NCBI GenBank assembly: GCA_017617915.1
Contig: JAFZVH010000011.1
Location: 1-33,775, forward strand
Source: Alphaproteobacteria bacterium
Lineage (GTDB): Bacteria > Pseudomonadota > Alphaproteobacteria > Rs-D84
Direction of reading: 5' to 3'
Length of the DNA stretch: 33,775 bases
Positions 22,860 to 31,701 of this stretch are shown here, one piece after another. Every line of letters begins with the position of its first letter. The first letter of the stretch is position 1. The position numbers and the translations under genes were made by a program. The notes under the pieces were generated by a model. The model was given only the letters and a program-made list of their open reading frames with translations, was not told the origin of the DNA and did not search any database.

Positions 22860-23948
22860 TTATGCAAACTTTAATAACATCAAAGCCAAACCCGCAAACA
22901 AAATCCCCAGCACAAAGAATCTGTCCACGATTTTTGTTTCTGGCCAGCCTAGTTCTTCAAAGTGATGATGCAATGGTGCACGCAAGAAGATACGTTTTCC
23001 AGTACCCGTCAATTTGCGTGTGATTTTAAAATACATTGTCTGGGCAAACGAAGACAGCAATATCAAAACCATCATACCTGCGGCAACCGCCATTATAATT
23101 TCAGACTTTAACAGCATTGCAACCGTCCCCATAAAGCCCCCAAGCGCAAGTGAACCTGTATCGCCCATAAATATCGATGCCGGCCGCGCATTAAACCACA
23201 AGAACCCAAGCACTGCACCAAACGCCGCGCCCAGCACAGGATACAGACCACTGGTCGCAGGCAAGAAAAGAACAGTATCCATAAAGCCTATGCGCGTTGT
23301 ACCATACAACGCAACCACCAAAACAATTAAAACAGGAATATATAGTTTAGCCAGCAAACCATCCAAACCATCTGTAATATTTGTCGCGTTCGCCGAACCA
23401 CAGATTACAAAATATGCAAAAACAAAATACCAAAGCCCCAATGGGAATATTATTCCAAACGGTACCGCCAAAGAATATTCTGGCAAATACGCCGGCATAG
23501 TTCTGTTTATCAGATATGCCAAAATTACAACACACACACCTTCCAGTACTAACCTTTTCAGTGGTGTCAAACCATTTGACGCCTTTTTAGATTGACTTGT
23601 TACCTTTTTATAATCATCTGCAAAACCAATCAGGCCGAACATTATCAAAGACAGCAAAGCAACCCAACCTGTAAAACTGGCCAATGGCATAAATGTTATC
23701 GCGCCAAGCAATATAGATGCAACGACTAATATGCCGCCCATTGTTGGGGTACCGACCTTTTTCACATGCGCAAGTGGCACATTTTCACTTATCGGTTGAC
23801 CTTTGCCCTGCCACCGATGCATTGCGCGAATAAATGGCCGCCCAAAAAGGAACATTATCAAAAAGGCCAATCCAAAGGCACACCCAAACTGGGTCCAACC
23901 ACCAAAAAACACGCCATATCCATGCGACAATAAATAATCTGTAAGCAT
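22860..23948 (-). CDS. mraY: Phospho-N-acetylmuramoyl-pentapeptide-transferase MraY
   Basis: MraY transfers phospho-MurNAc-pentapeptide from UDP to undecaprenyl phosphate, making lipid I. The 362-residue, ten-span protein contains HVKKVGTPTMGGILVVASIL, the Asp pair in GFADDYKKV, NATNITDGLDGLL, SIFMGDTGSLALGGF and RAPLHHHFEELGWPE. All are catalytic or substrate-binding signatures. An AAGGAG SD fixes the start at 23948. It lies 68 nt downstream of the PBP1A gene. murD, normally between mraY and ftsW, is missing here. Confidence 0.97.
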   Translation of the reverse strand: MLTDYLLSHGYGVFFGGWTQFGCAFGLAFLIMFLFGRPFIRAMHRWQGKGQPISENVPLAHVKKVGTPTMGGILVVASILLGAITFMPLASFTGWVALLSLIMFGLIGFADDYKKVTSQSKKASNGLTPLKRLVLEGVCVVILAYLINRTMPAYLPEYSLAVPFGIIFPLGLWYFVFAYFVICGSANATNITDGLDGLLAKLYIPVLIVLVVALYGTTRIGFMDTVLFLPATSGLYPVLGAAFGAVLGFLWFNARPASIFMGDTGSLALGGFMGTVAMLLKSEIIMAVAAGMMVLILLSSFAQTMYFKITRKLTGTGKRIFLRAPLHHHFEELGWPETKIVDRFFVLGILFAGLALMLLKFA

Positions 23949-24016
23949 AAAAACTCCTTTCTTATGCAATTATTCTATCACAATTAAATAAATAATAAAC
24001 TGTTATTTCGATTTTT

Positions 24017-26065
24017 TTAGAACACGCCGCCAACAACCGCGTTTTGGTGTTCTTGCGCGTTTTCTGGACGTGGATTCGGATATTGTCCAACTTTGAACGC
24101 CTCTTGAATTATTGTACCTGTTGGGTCATCTGCGGCGGCGGCACCACTGCGGCGATTTACGCGCACAAAATGCAATCCGTCAGGCACTGAAAAAGGCTGG
24201 TTCTTTTTGTTTGCTAGGGCAACTTTCATAAAATCAGAAAACACACGTGCCGCCATATGGCTGCCTGCGCCTTTGCCAAGCGGAACTGGCGTATCATAAC
24301 CCAAATAAACACCTGCAATTAAATCCTTGGAAAAGCCAACAAACCAAACATCTTTGACATCGTTGGTTGTACCGGTTTTGCCTGCGATCGTATGTCCTGG
24401 GACCGCCGCTTGGCGTCCAGTACCACGTTCGACCGCGCCCTGTAATATAGAAACAATTTGGTACAAACTTTGCAGGTCAGACAAAGGCATAGACTCATCA
24501 GTTGCAACCGATGGTTCTTGGGCTTCGGACCATTCGATAATTTCTTGGGGTGCGCCGCCAATCACATTACCGTATCTGTCTTCGATATAATCCACCAGTT
24601 GCGATTTTATCTTGCGACCACCATTCACAAATGCCGAATAACCCAAAACCAATTTTTCCAATGTCGTTTCACCAGACCCCAGCGCCATAGACAGGTTCAA
24701 ATTCTTCATATTTTCAGGATAAACGCCAAAACGCATAGCAACCTCAATAGCATTTTCAACCCCAATCTGGTCAACAAGGCGCACACTGGGCACATTGCGC
24801 GAAGTTTCCAATGCCATACGCAACGGCACATCGCCCAAGAATTTTTTATCGTAATTTTCAGGCTTCCATTGCGTGTTATTTTCGCGCCAACCTACAACTG
24901 GCGTATCTGAAATCATAGATTCTGGGGAAGCACCACGTTCCAATGCCGCCAAATAAACGAAAGGCTTTATCGTACTGCCAATTTGGCGAAATGCTTGGGT
25001 TGCGCGATTAAATGAACTGTCCGCGAATGCCCTGCCCCCCGCCATCGCAAGCACACGCCCAGTATGCGGATTCATCGCAATTATTGCGCCCTGCAGTTTT
25101 TCAGGCGAATCCGGGTGCGCTTCGTTATACGCATCCAACGCCTTGTTCAGTGCGGCAGACGCGGCGTGTTGGTATTCCGGGACAATTGTCGTTTTGATAT
25201 ATAGACCTTGGTTATACAAAGTTTCGCGGCCAATCTGATTCAACAATCTGCGCCGCACATCTTCGGCAAAGTATTGAGAATCCCCATCCATTTGTGCGGT
25301 AAAACCACTGTTGATATTCAGCGGTTCCGCCATAGCGGCATCAGCATCGGCCTGGGTAATATATTCTTCTTCGACCATGCGACGCAAAACATAATTTCGT
25401 CTTTCTTCGGCACGCGCCCTGTCATTTGGCGCCTTGGGCAGCGAGGCCAAAAACGCACACTCTGATAATGTCAATTTTGATACAGGTTTATTAAAATACA
25501 TCAGTGCCGCCGAACCAATCCCATATGCACGCGCACCCAAGAATATCTGGTTCAGATACAGCGTCATAATATGTTTTTTGGAAAAGGCGCGCTCCAGACG
25601 CAACGCCAAAATCGCTTCTTTAATTTTGCGCGACATAGTCCGGTCGGCGGTCAAAAAGAAATTCTTGGCAACCTGTTGCGTTATCGTAGATGCGCCAGTA
25701 AAAGCAGTATTAAAGCCAGCCGCACGCATAGCGTTATTTATAGATGCGCGTAAAATACCTTGGATATCTATGCCCGGATGTGTCCAGAAATTTTGGTCTT
25801 CGGCGGCAACAAAAGCGTTCACCAACTGCGTTGGAATATCATCAAAGTCAATAAAAACGCGTCTTTCTTCGGCATATTCTATCAGCAAACTGCCATCTGA
25901 TGCATAAAGTCGCGTTGCAACCGGTGGCGCATAAGTCGCCAGTTTTCGATAATCAGGTAAATTTCCACCATAAATTAAAAACAGTGCTGCAACCGCACCA
26001 ACCGCGGCCACTACACACCAGAAAACAAAATGCGAAAATAAGCGAAAAACTTTTTTAAATTTCAT
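24017..26065 (-). CDS. mrcA: Bifunctional penicillin-binding protein 1A
   Basis: This class A PBP polymerises and cross-links peptidoglycan in the periplasm. After one N-terminal membrane helix (about 11-32) comes the GT51 domain (about 50-225) with AAEDQNFWTHPGID (catalytic Glu89), GASTITQQVAKNFFL and RKIKEAILALRLE. The transpeptidase domain has GSTIKP (Ser364, Lys367), SRN (422-424) and KTGTTND (from Lys563). At 682 residues it is shorter than the E. coli protein (850) but typical for compact alphaproteobacteria. The start at 26065 (MKFKKVF) has no SD and the promoter -10 ends 7 nt upstream. It sits directly before mraY-ftsW-murG. Confidence 0.95.
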   Translation of the reverse strand: MKFKKVFRLFSHFVFWCVVAAVGAVAALFLIYGGNLPDYRKLATYAPPVATRLYASDGSLLIEYAEERRVFIDFDDIPTQLVNAFVAAEDQNFWTHPGIDIQGILRASINNAMRAAGFNTAFTGASTITQQVAKNFFLTADRTMSRKIKEAILALRLERAFSKKHIMTLYLNQIFLGARAYGIGSAALMYFNKPVSKLTLSECAFLASLPKAPNDRARAEERRNYVLRRMVEEEYITQADADAAMAEPLNINSGFTAQMDGDSQYFAEDVRRRLLNQIGRETLYNQGLYIKTTIVPEYQHAASAALNKALDAYNEAHPDSPEKLQGAIIAMNPHTGRVLAMAGGRAFADSSFNRATQAFRQIGSTIKPFVYLAALERGASPESMISDTPVVGWRENNTQWKPENYDKKFLGDVPLRMALETSRNVPSVRLVDQIGVENAIEVAMRFGVYPENMKNLNLSMALGSGETTLEKLVLGYSAFVNGGRKIKSQLVDYIEDRYGNVIGGAPQEIIEWSEAQEPSVATDESMPLSDLQSLYQIVSILQGAVERGTGRQAAVPGHTIAGKTGTTNDVKDVWFVGFSKDLIAGVYLGYDTPVPLGKGAGSHMAARVFSDFMKVALANKKNQPFSVPDGLHFVRVNRRSGAAAADDPTGTIIQEAFKVGQYPNPRPENAQEHQNAVVGGVF

Positions 26066-26072
26066 ACTTGCA

Positions 26073-26101
26073 ATTTTAAGATAAAAAATTCCCGTTTGCA
26101 A
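26073..26101 (-). promoter_or_regulatory. Promoter of mrcA, predicted leaderless
   Basis: On the reverse strand there is TTGCAA (26101-26096), a 17-nt spacer and TAAAAT (26078-26073). Seven nt then lead to the ATG at 26065, so transcription should begin at the start codon. Confidence 0.6.
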
Positions 26102-26114
26102 GTAATTGTAACCA

Positions 26115-26792
26115 CTATTCAGTGAGTTTATTCATAAATTCTTGATGCAGCGCTTCTTCGGCGTCTGGCACAGGAAAACTGCGATGTGGAAAGTTTGCAC
26201 CAATTTTCGGATGCGCCAAAAATGCGGCGTGTTGTTTCGCCATAATATCTGAAATCTCGGGTGCCGGTGCAGTGTTTTCCAATTCCAAATAAACCTTGGC
26301 CAAAATTTCAGAGTCAATTAAAGCCCCATGCGCATCCGCGCGCGCAGTAAGCGATATTCCATACCATTTGGCCAGCGCATCCAATGTGTAAGCCTTGGGG
26401 CCAAACACACGATTGCGCGCGATGACCAGTGTATCTTGCTGTTGCGTACGTGGAATTTTTGGTAACCCCAGCATTTCTAATTCATGATTCACAAACGGAA
26501 AGTCAAAGTCCAATCCATTATGCGCGACAACCGGCGAATCGCCAATAAATTCCAAAAACTTTGGTGCAACAATTGACATTTTCGGCTTGTCATCCAAAAA
26601 GGCATTTGAAATTTTATGCACCATATAGGTTTCAGGCGGAATTATTTTTCCTTCGGGGTTTATGTATTCGTGGAAAGTGTTATCGGTAATCTTGCCGTCC
26701 ACAATTTCAACAGCGCCAATTTCTATACAGCGATCACCGCGCATATATTCAAAGCCTGTTGTTTCAATATCAAAACAAATTACACGTCCCAT
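26115..26792 (-). CDS. dnaQ: DNA polymerase III epsilon subunit (3'-5' proofreading exonuclease)
   Basis: DnaQ removes mismatched 3' ends in the replicative polymerase core. The DEDDh exonuclease motifs are complete: Exo I VICFDIETTGF, Exo II HNGLDFDFPFV, and Exo III with the active His in ARADAHGALIDSEILAKVY. The 225-residue length is normal. The C-terminal stretch after Exo III would bind the alpha subunit. I chose the ATG at 26792 (MGRVICFD), which has GGGGC upstream; an in-frame ATG at 26819 adds nine residues and lies about 10 nt from the predicted transcript start. It is divergent from uvrD. Confidence 0.94.
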   Translation of the reverse strand: MGRVICFDIETTGFEYMRGDRCIEIGAVEIVDGKITDNTFHEYINPEGKIIPPETYMVHKISNAFLDDKPKMSIVAPKFLEFIGDSPVVAHNGLDFDFPFVNHELEMLGLPKIPRTQQQDTLVIARNRVFGPKAYTLDALAKWYGISLTARADAHGALIDSEILAKVYLELENTAPAPEISDIMAKQHAAFLAHPKIGANFPHRSFPVPDAEEALHQEFMNKLTE

Positions 26793-26814
26793 CTTGTGCC
26801 CCAGATTTGTGCTT

Positions 26815-26843
26815 TTCATAAAAAATTTTTATGCTATTATAAT
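26815..26843. promoter_or_regulatory. Shared divergent promoter of dnaQ and uvrD with symmetric -10
   Basis: ATTATAAT (26836-26843) contains TATAAT on both strands: plus 26838-26843, minus 26841-26836. On the plus strand TTCATA (26815-26820) lies 17 nt upstream, and the -10 ends 6 nt before the uvrD ATG. On the minus strand CTGGCA (26865-26860) lies 18 nt upstream of the -10. Confidence 0.55.
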
Positions 26844-26849
26844 AGAACG

Positions 26850-28943
26850 ATGAATTTAATGCCAGTAAATCTTAACCCAGAGCAACAAAAAGCGGTCGAA
26901 ACAACCGAGGGTCCGGTTTTAGTACTTTCTGGGGCGGGGACCGGCAAAACACGCGTATTGGTTACGCGGGTCGCGCACATTTTAACGGCTGGACTGGCCG
27001 CACCATGGCAGATTTTAGCCCTGACCTTTACCAACAAGGCCGCCAACGAAATGAAATATCGAATTACGGATATGCTTGCAAAAACGCCAGGGAACTTTTT
27101 TGCGCGCGATTTATGGTGTGGAACATTTCATTCTGTATGCCTGCGCATTTTGCGCGTTAATGCCGCACGTGCAGGTTTGCGCCCCGACTTTATAATATTC
27201 GGTGAAGACGACCAAAAATCGGTTCTGAAAACCGTCTTTGCGAATATGGGCGCGGGGTCCAAGGAAATGGATGCAGGCGAATGGGTTGAAAAAATTTCTA
27301 ATATCAAAGACCGCGGACGCATGGAAAATTTAGATATCGGCGCACGAACAAAACAAGTTCTGGATGAATATAACGCAGAATTACGTCGCCAAGGCGCGTT
27401 GGATTTTGGTGATATTATTTTGCTAACACTGGAACTGTTTGAAAAAGCGCCTGATATACGCGAAAAATATGCTGGGCAATTTAAATACATTATGGTTGAT
27501 GAATTTCAAGATACTAATAATGCACAAATGCAGTTTCTGAAATCTTTAACACGCGACAATCCGCACCCAAATATCTGTTGTGTCGGTGATGATGATCAAT
27601 CTATATATTCTTGGCGTGGCGCAGAAATTAAAAATATTTTGGATTTTGATAAAACTTTTCCAGGTGCACAAATCATTCGACTGGAAACCAATTACCGCAG
27701 TACAGCAAACATTCTGGGGGCGGCAAATTCACTTATTCGCCACAACGATGGACGACTTGGCAAAGATTTACGACCGGCGGATGAAAAGGCCGTTGGCGAT
27801 CCAGTATATGTTTTGACTGTACCATCAAATTATGACGAATCGCGTCTTGTTGCTGACACTATTGCGCGATATGCAGATGGAAAATATTCGGACTTTGCAG
27901 TTTTGATTCGGTCGGGTTCGCTGTCGCGCGGATTCGAAGAAGAATTTGCCGCCGCACATATTCCGTATCGCTTGGTTGGGACAACAAAGTTCTATGACCG
28001 CATGGAAATCCGCGATGTGATTGCGTATATTCGTTTGCTGGCACATCCCGAAGATGATGTTTCTTTTGCGCGCATTATCACACGCCCGCGGCGTGGCTTT
28101 GGTGCATCCGCAATCGCAAAAATGCGCGCGGCGGGCGGTTCATTATTTAATGGTCTGCGTATGGCTGGCTTTGGCGGAAAGCAAGGTGTGGCCGCAAATG
28201 AATTTTTATCCACCTTTGATTTTGATTGGCAACAAATGCGTCCAAAGGATGCGGTTACAAAACTGTTGGAAGATTCAGGTTATATGAAATTCTGGCGCGA
28301 ATCTAAAGAAGCCGAGGCCGAGGAACGATTATCTAATATTCGTGATTTGCTGACTAATGTTATTCCGAACTATGATACTTTGCCAGACTTTTTGGAACAC
28401 GCCGCACTCATGACAACCGATGAAAATGATTCAGAAAAATCTGATGACACACAGGCGGTAAACATTATGACTATTCACGCCGCCAAAGGGTTGGAATTTG
28501 ACACTGTATTTTTACCAGCATGGGAAGACGGTATTTTCCCAAATGAAAAATCTATCAAAGAAGGTGGAATGGAAGAAGAACGCCGCTTAGCCTATGTGGC
28601 ATTAACGCGGGCACAACGACGTGCAATAATTACAAATACTATGTCGCGCGTGATTTTTGGGTCGCGTCAATACTATCCACCTGCACGTTTCATTGCGGAA
28701 ATGGATGGACGATATCTGGACTTTGGCGGACGGACGCCCCAAACAAAACAAGAACCAGTACATCACGCACACAAACAACACAAAACACATGTACAAGAAA
28801 CAATGGTTGGAAAATTGGTTACACACCCCGAACTTGGGCGCGGTGTCGTTATTGAAAAAAACAATAACATTCTGACCATCGCATTTAACAAGTTTGGCAT
28901 TAAAAAAGTTGCACAAGATTTTGTTGAGTTTATAACAGAATAA
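26850..28943 (+). CDS. uvrD: ATP-dependent DNA helicase UvrD/PcrA
   Basis: This superfamily 1A 3'-5' helicase acts in mismatch and excision repair and clears recombination intermediates. The 697-residue protein has Walker A GAGTGKT (28-34), motif Ia LTFTNKAANEM, DEFQDTN (from 217), GDDDQSIYSWRGAE, ETNYRST, the VNIMTIHAAKGLEFDTVFLP motif and YVALTRAQRR. A C-terminal Tudor-like segment (HPELGRGVV, KVAQDFVEF) is typical of UvrD/PcrA and not of Rep. The ATG at 26850 has no SD and follows the -10 by 6 nt. Its frame is open upstream through dnaQ, but the helicase begins here. Confidence 0.95.
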   Translation: MNLMPVNLNPEQQKAVETTEGPVLVLSGAGTGKTRVLVTRVAHILTAGLAAPWQILALTFTNKAANEMKYRITDMLAKTPGNFFARDLWCGTFHSVCLRILRVNAARAGLRPDFIIFGEDDQKSVLKTVFANMGAGSKEMDAGEWVEKISNIKDRGRMENLDIGARTKQVLDEYNAELRRQGALDFGDIILLTLELFEKAPDIREKYAGQFKYIMVDEFQDTNNAQMQFLKSLTRDNPHPNICCVGDDDQSIYSWRGAEIKNILDFDKTFPGAQIIRLETNYRSTANILGAANSLIRHNDGRLGKDLRPADEKAVGDPVYVLTVPSNYDESRLVADTIARYADGKYSDFAVLIRSGSLSRGFEEEFAAAHIPYRLVGTTKFYDRMEIRDVIAYIRLLAHPEDDVSFARIITRPRRGFGASAIAKMRAAGGSLFNGLRMAGFGGKQGVAANEFLSTFDFDWQQMRPKDAVTKLLEDSGYMKFWRESKEAEAEERLSNIRDLLTNVIPNYDTLPDFLEHAALMTTDENDSEKSDDTQAVNIMTIHAAKGLEFDTVFLPAWEDGIFPNEKSIKEGGMEEERRLAYVALTRAQRRAIITNTMSRVIFGSRQYYPPARFIAEMDGRYLDFGGRTPQTKQEPVHHAHKQHKTHVQETMVGKLVTHPELGRGVVIEKNNNILTIAFNKFGIKKVAQDFVEFITE

Positions 28944-28945
28944 AA

Positions 28946-30238
28946 TTATTTCTTTAATGCCTTGATGAATTCTGTCACGTGCTTTTTTCCACCGTTATAA
29001 AAGTTCGTTATATCTTTCTTTAATTCGCCACCAAGCGCGGAATCTATGCCGCCGCCAATAGATTTTGCAATTTCGTCTGTATGTGACGCAATATAGGCAA
29101 TCAGTGCGCCAGTCACCAACAAAGTCAAAACATTACCATCCAAAATTGTCACAATATGTGTTTCAGAATTCAACGATACTGCGCCCGCAAGCAATGCACC
29201 ACCAATTGCAACCACTATGGATAAAGATATGAAATATATTGCCGCGTCTATAAATTTCTTGATTTGTGAAGATAAATTAGATGTTTTGAATACGCCAAGG
29301 AATCCATTATAAATATCCCCTGCAATTCCTTTATACGAAGTTTTATTTAAATTTTCGGCGATTGCGGTGAATGGCAACAAAATTATAACCAAGAACAAAT
29401 CCGCAATAACACCAAATGCAACAAATGCGAACTTAAACGCACTGTACACGAACAGCCAAACGAATAAAATCCCCAAAATAACGGTGAACACACTGGTGCC
29501 CAATCCGTGCACTATCAATTGCCAACCAAATGCAATTGCACCATAATAAAACCCAGACATCCGCGTCGGCACACACATAATACTTGCCGCGCTATCTGCA
29601 TCTATAATCGATGTATCTGTCATATGCGCCGCAGTGTAATTATGCAGCGCAGTGCATGTATCAGGCAATTGGAAATTCCCTGCACTGGCCACACTGTCCA
29701 AAATAATATTTGAAATATATGATCCAAATTCAACTATCGGTCCCATAATCGCAGCAAAAGTATCCGTAAGTCCAAAACCAAGTATTGCAAGCCAAATCCC
29801 CAGTATGATTGCTTTCCTTAAAACATCTTCAAATGTCGGCATTGCCTTGGACTTGCCGTCAGTAATCAACTTGTATGCTTCAAACATAGCCCAGAATATA
29901 AATGCCACAACTAGAAATATCTCTACAAAACGCACCAAAGACGAATCCAATACCTTGGTTATATGTGTCAGCGCACGAATAAACACAATACCTAACCTTG
30001 CCTCAATCGGCACACCTGTTTCCAAATATTCTCGAGAATTTGCGCTTTGAAAATCTGTGATATCTTGCCGAACACCTTCCACCAATACAGCGCGATTATG
30101 TTCTGTTGTCCACACACCATAATCACCAATATCACCTGTGACCAAATTCGTGGATACAGCAAAAACCGGCGTATAAAGCAATATCGCCAAAATTGCAATT
30201 ATGATTTTTGATAAAAGTTTTTTTACCGTCTTTCTCAT
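28946..30238 (-). CDS. VirB6/TrbL-like multi-pass T4SS protein (4th of 4)
   Basis: The 430-residue protein starts with a signal-like helix (LLSKIIIAILAILLYTPVFA). Several membrane segments follow and the tail is basic and hydrophilic. A pair of cysteines lies in a central loop (DTCTAL, IMCVPT). VirB6 proteins are polytopic inner-membrane channel parts of P-type T4SS. The assignment rests on topology, the shared gene organisation, and a common core: a span ending in a Leu-Pro turn (VIILLPFTAIAENL), a hydrophilic loop, then a long amphipathic run into further spans. Its ATG overlaps the preceding stop (ATGA). It converges on uvrD with only 2 nt between stop codons. Confidence 0.65.
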   Translation of the reverse strand: MRKTVKKLLSKIIIAILAILLYTPVFAVSTNLVTGDIGDYGVWTTEHNRAVLVEGVRQDITDFQSANSREYLETGVPIEARLGIVFIRALTHITKVLDSSLVRFVEIFLVVAFIFWAMFEAYKLITDGKSKAMPTFEDVLRKAIILGIWLAILGFGLTDTFAAIMGPIVEFGSYISNIILDSVASAGNFQLPDTCTALHNYTAAHMTDTSIIDADSAASIMCVPTRMSGFYYGAIAFGWQLIVHGLGTSVFTVILGILFVWLFVYSAFKFAFVAFGVIADLFLVIILLPFTAIAENLNKTSYKGIAGDIYNGFLGVFKTSNLSSQIKKFIDAAIYFISLSIVVAIGGALLAGAVSLNSETHIVTILDGNVLTLLVTGALIAYIASHTDEIAKSIGGGIDSALGGELKKDITNFYNGGKKHVTEFIKALKK

Positions 30239-31701
30239 TTTTCTTTTATAAATTTGTCCGCCCAATCCTGTGGTTTTTTCCACGCCAATTTTCCAAAGTT
30301 TTTTAGTTCGCCACCAAAGTTATCCAAACCACCCGCCTCTTTCGCATCCGCTTTTTTAAAAGGATGAATTTCTGGTGCTTCGGCAAGCAGTTTATCAATT
30401 CTTGGACTAAGCACATACATGTATATAAAGAATAACCCAAACATCATCAACAGAAATCCCCAACCATCAGACATAAAATCAAAAGCACCTGGGAAACGCG
30501 CTTCAACAATTTGCTTTTCAGACTTGAAACATTGAACAAATTTATCTTCATCTATTATTCCGTTCACTGTCGCCCGTGTTTCACAAGTTGCAAAGACGTC
30601 TTTAACGGATGCCGCCGCAGTATTGCGCTGAACAACTTCGCCAGTCGTCAGCATTGGTGGCAATATTGAACTATAGCCGTCCAAGGGGCCTGGGAAAAAC
30701 TCATCTGCCGCAAAGAACATTATCGAATACACAATCACGACCTTTAATGAAATCGCAATTATTTTGACCGCCGCACCAACAAGTGTTTTTATTGCGCCAC
30801 CCGCAACACCTGATGCCATTTTCCACGTCTTTTCAAATGCGGTTGCCGCAACCATTATCGGCATAAAGATTATTAAGAATACCAACCTGAATATAACAGA
30901 TAAAATTTGAAAGAATAAATCAAACCCAATAATCATAAACATTATGACAACTAACAACCCCGCAATCCACGTGAACAATCCGCCACCAAGCCCCATCCAT
31001 GCATAATTCATCAGCGCAAAACCGCCGGCGGCACCCGCAAGCATAACACTGTTTATATTTCCAACGATACACATAAATGCGTTTGATACAGGTGCCATCG
31101 GGTTATCTGTTTCAGATGCTTCTGGTAACTCACATGTTGCGGCACTGCCCATACCCGTTGCCGCCAAAGAAAGTTGCGTACCAACATACATCACAGGTTG
31201 GACCGTTATATTACCAAGTGTTTTTATCGCCGAAACACCCCCAAAACCAAATGCGCCTATAATCGCACCAACGACCATAACTCGCACGCCTTGGCGCCAA
31301 ACAGTATCAAACCAAGGCGCAAAATCCAATTTTTTTTCTGCGGTATCTAACTTGGTTGTATCCATCATAGATTTATAGATATGTTTTATTGTGTGAATAA
31401 ACAAGAACACACCAAAACCAATAACCATTAGCATCCACAAATGTTTCGTTATACCCGACCAAAATAATTCAGATGCGTCACCCAATACAACAAACAAATC
31501 ATTCACATACCTGCACAAAAAACACCCGTTCACAGACGCAATATTACCGTCCGCCGCGCCAATGGAATTTAGAAAACTGTCCATACTGATATATGTTAGT
31601 GATGTATTGTTTAATGATGAACTGACGTACCAAATACCGACCCCCAACGCAATTGCGCCGAATATAAAACGAACAAGATATCCCAAAAATAATTTTTTCA
31701 T
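30235..31701 (-). CDS. VirB6/TrbL-like multi-pass T4SS protein (3rd of 4)
   Basis: The 488-residue protein has an N-terminal helix (about 8-27). A loop with CFLCRY follows, then about six further spans grouped around residues 85-105, 135-160, 215-285 and 310-335, and one near 410. Its core (LIIFMPIMVAATAFEKTWKM, then GGAIKTLVGAAVKIIAISLK) is the clearest VirB6-like segment of the four: hydrophobic, Pro, Trp, then a Gly-rich helix. Cysteines occur in pairs in the non-membrane parts. The tail is rich in Lys and Trp. It is translationally coupled on both sides, TAATG upstream and ATGA downstream. Confidence 0.68.
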   Translation of the reverse strand: MKKLFLGYLVRFIFGAIALGVGIWYVSSSLNNTSLTYISMDSFLNSIGAADGNIASVNGCFLCRYVNDLFVVLGDASELFWSGITKHLWMLMVIGFGVFLFIHTIKHIYKSMMDTTKLDTAEKKLDFAPWFDTVWRQGVRVMVVGAIIGAFGFGGVSAIKTLGNITVQPVMYVGTQLSLAATGMGSAATCELPEASETDNPMAPVSNAFMCIVGNINSVMLAGAAGGFALMNYAWMGLGGGLFTWIAGLLVVIMFMIIGFDLFFQILSVIFRLVFLIIFMPIMVAATAFEKTWKMASGVAGGAIKTLVGAAVKIIAISLKVVIVYSIMFFAADEFFPGPLDGYSSILPPMLTTGEVVQRNTAAASVKDVFATCETRATVNGIIDEDKFVQCFKSEKQIVEARFPGAFDFMSDGWGFLLMMFGLFFIYMYVLSPRIDKLLAEAPEIHPFKKADAKEAGGLDNFGGELKNFGKLAWKKPQDWADKFIKEK

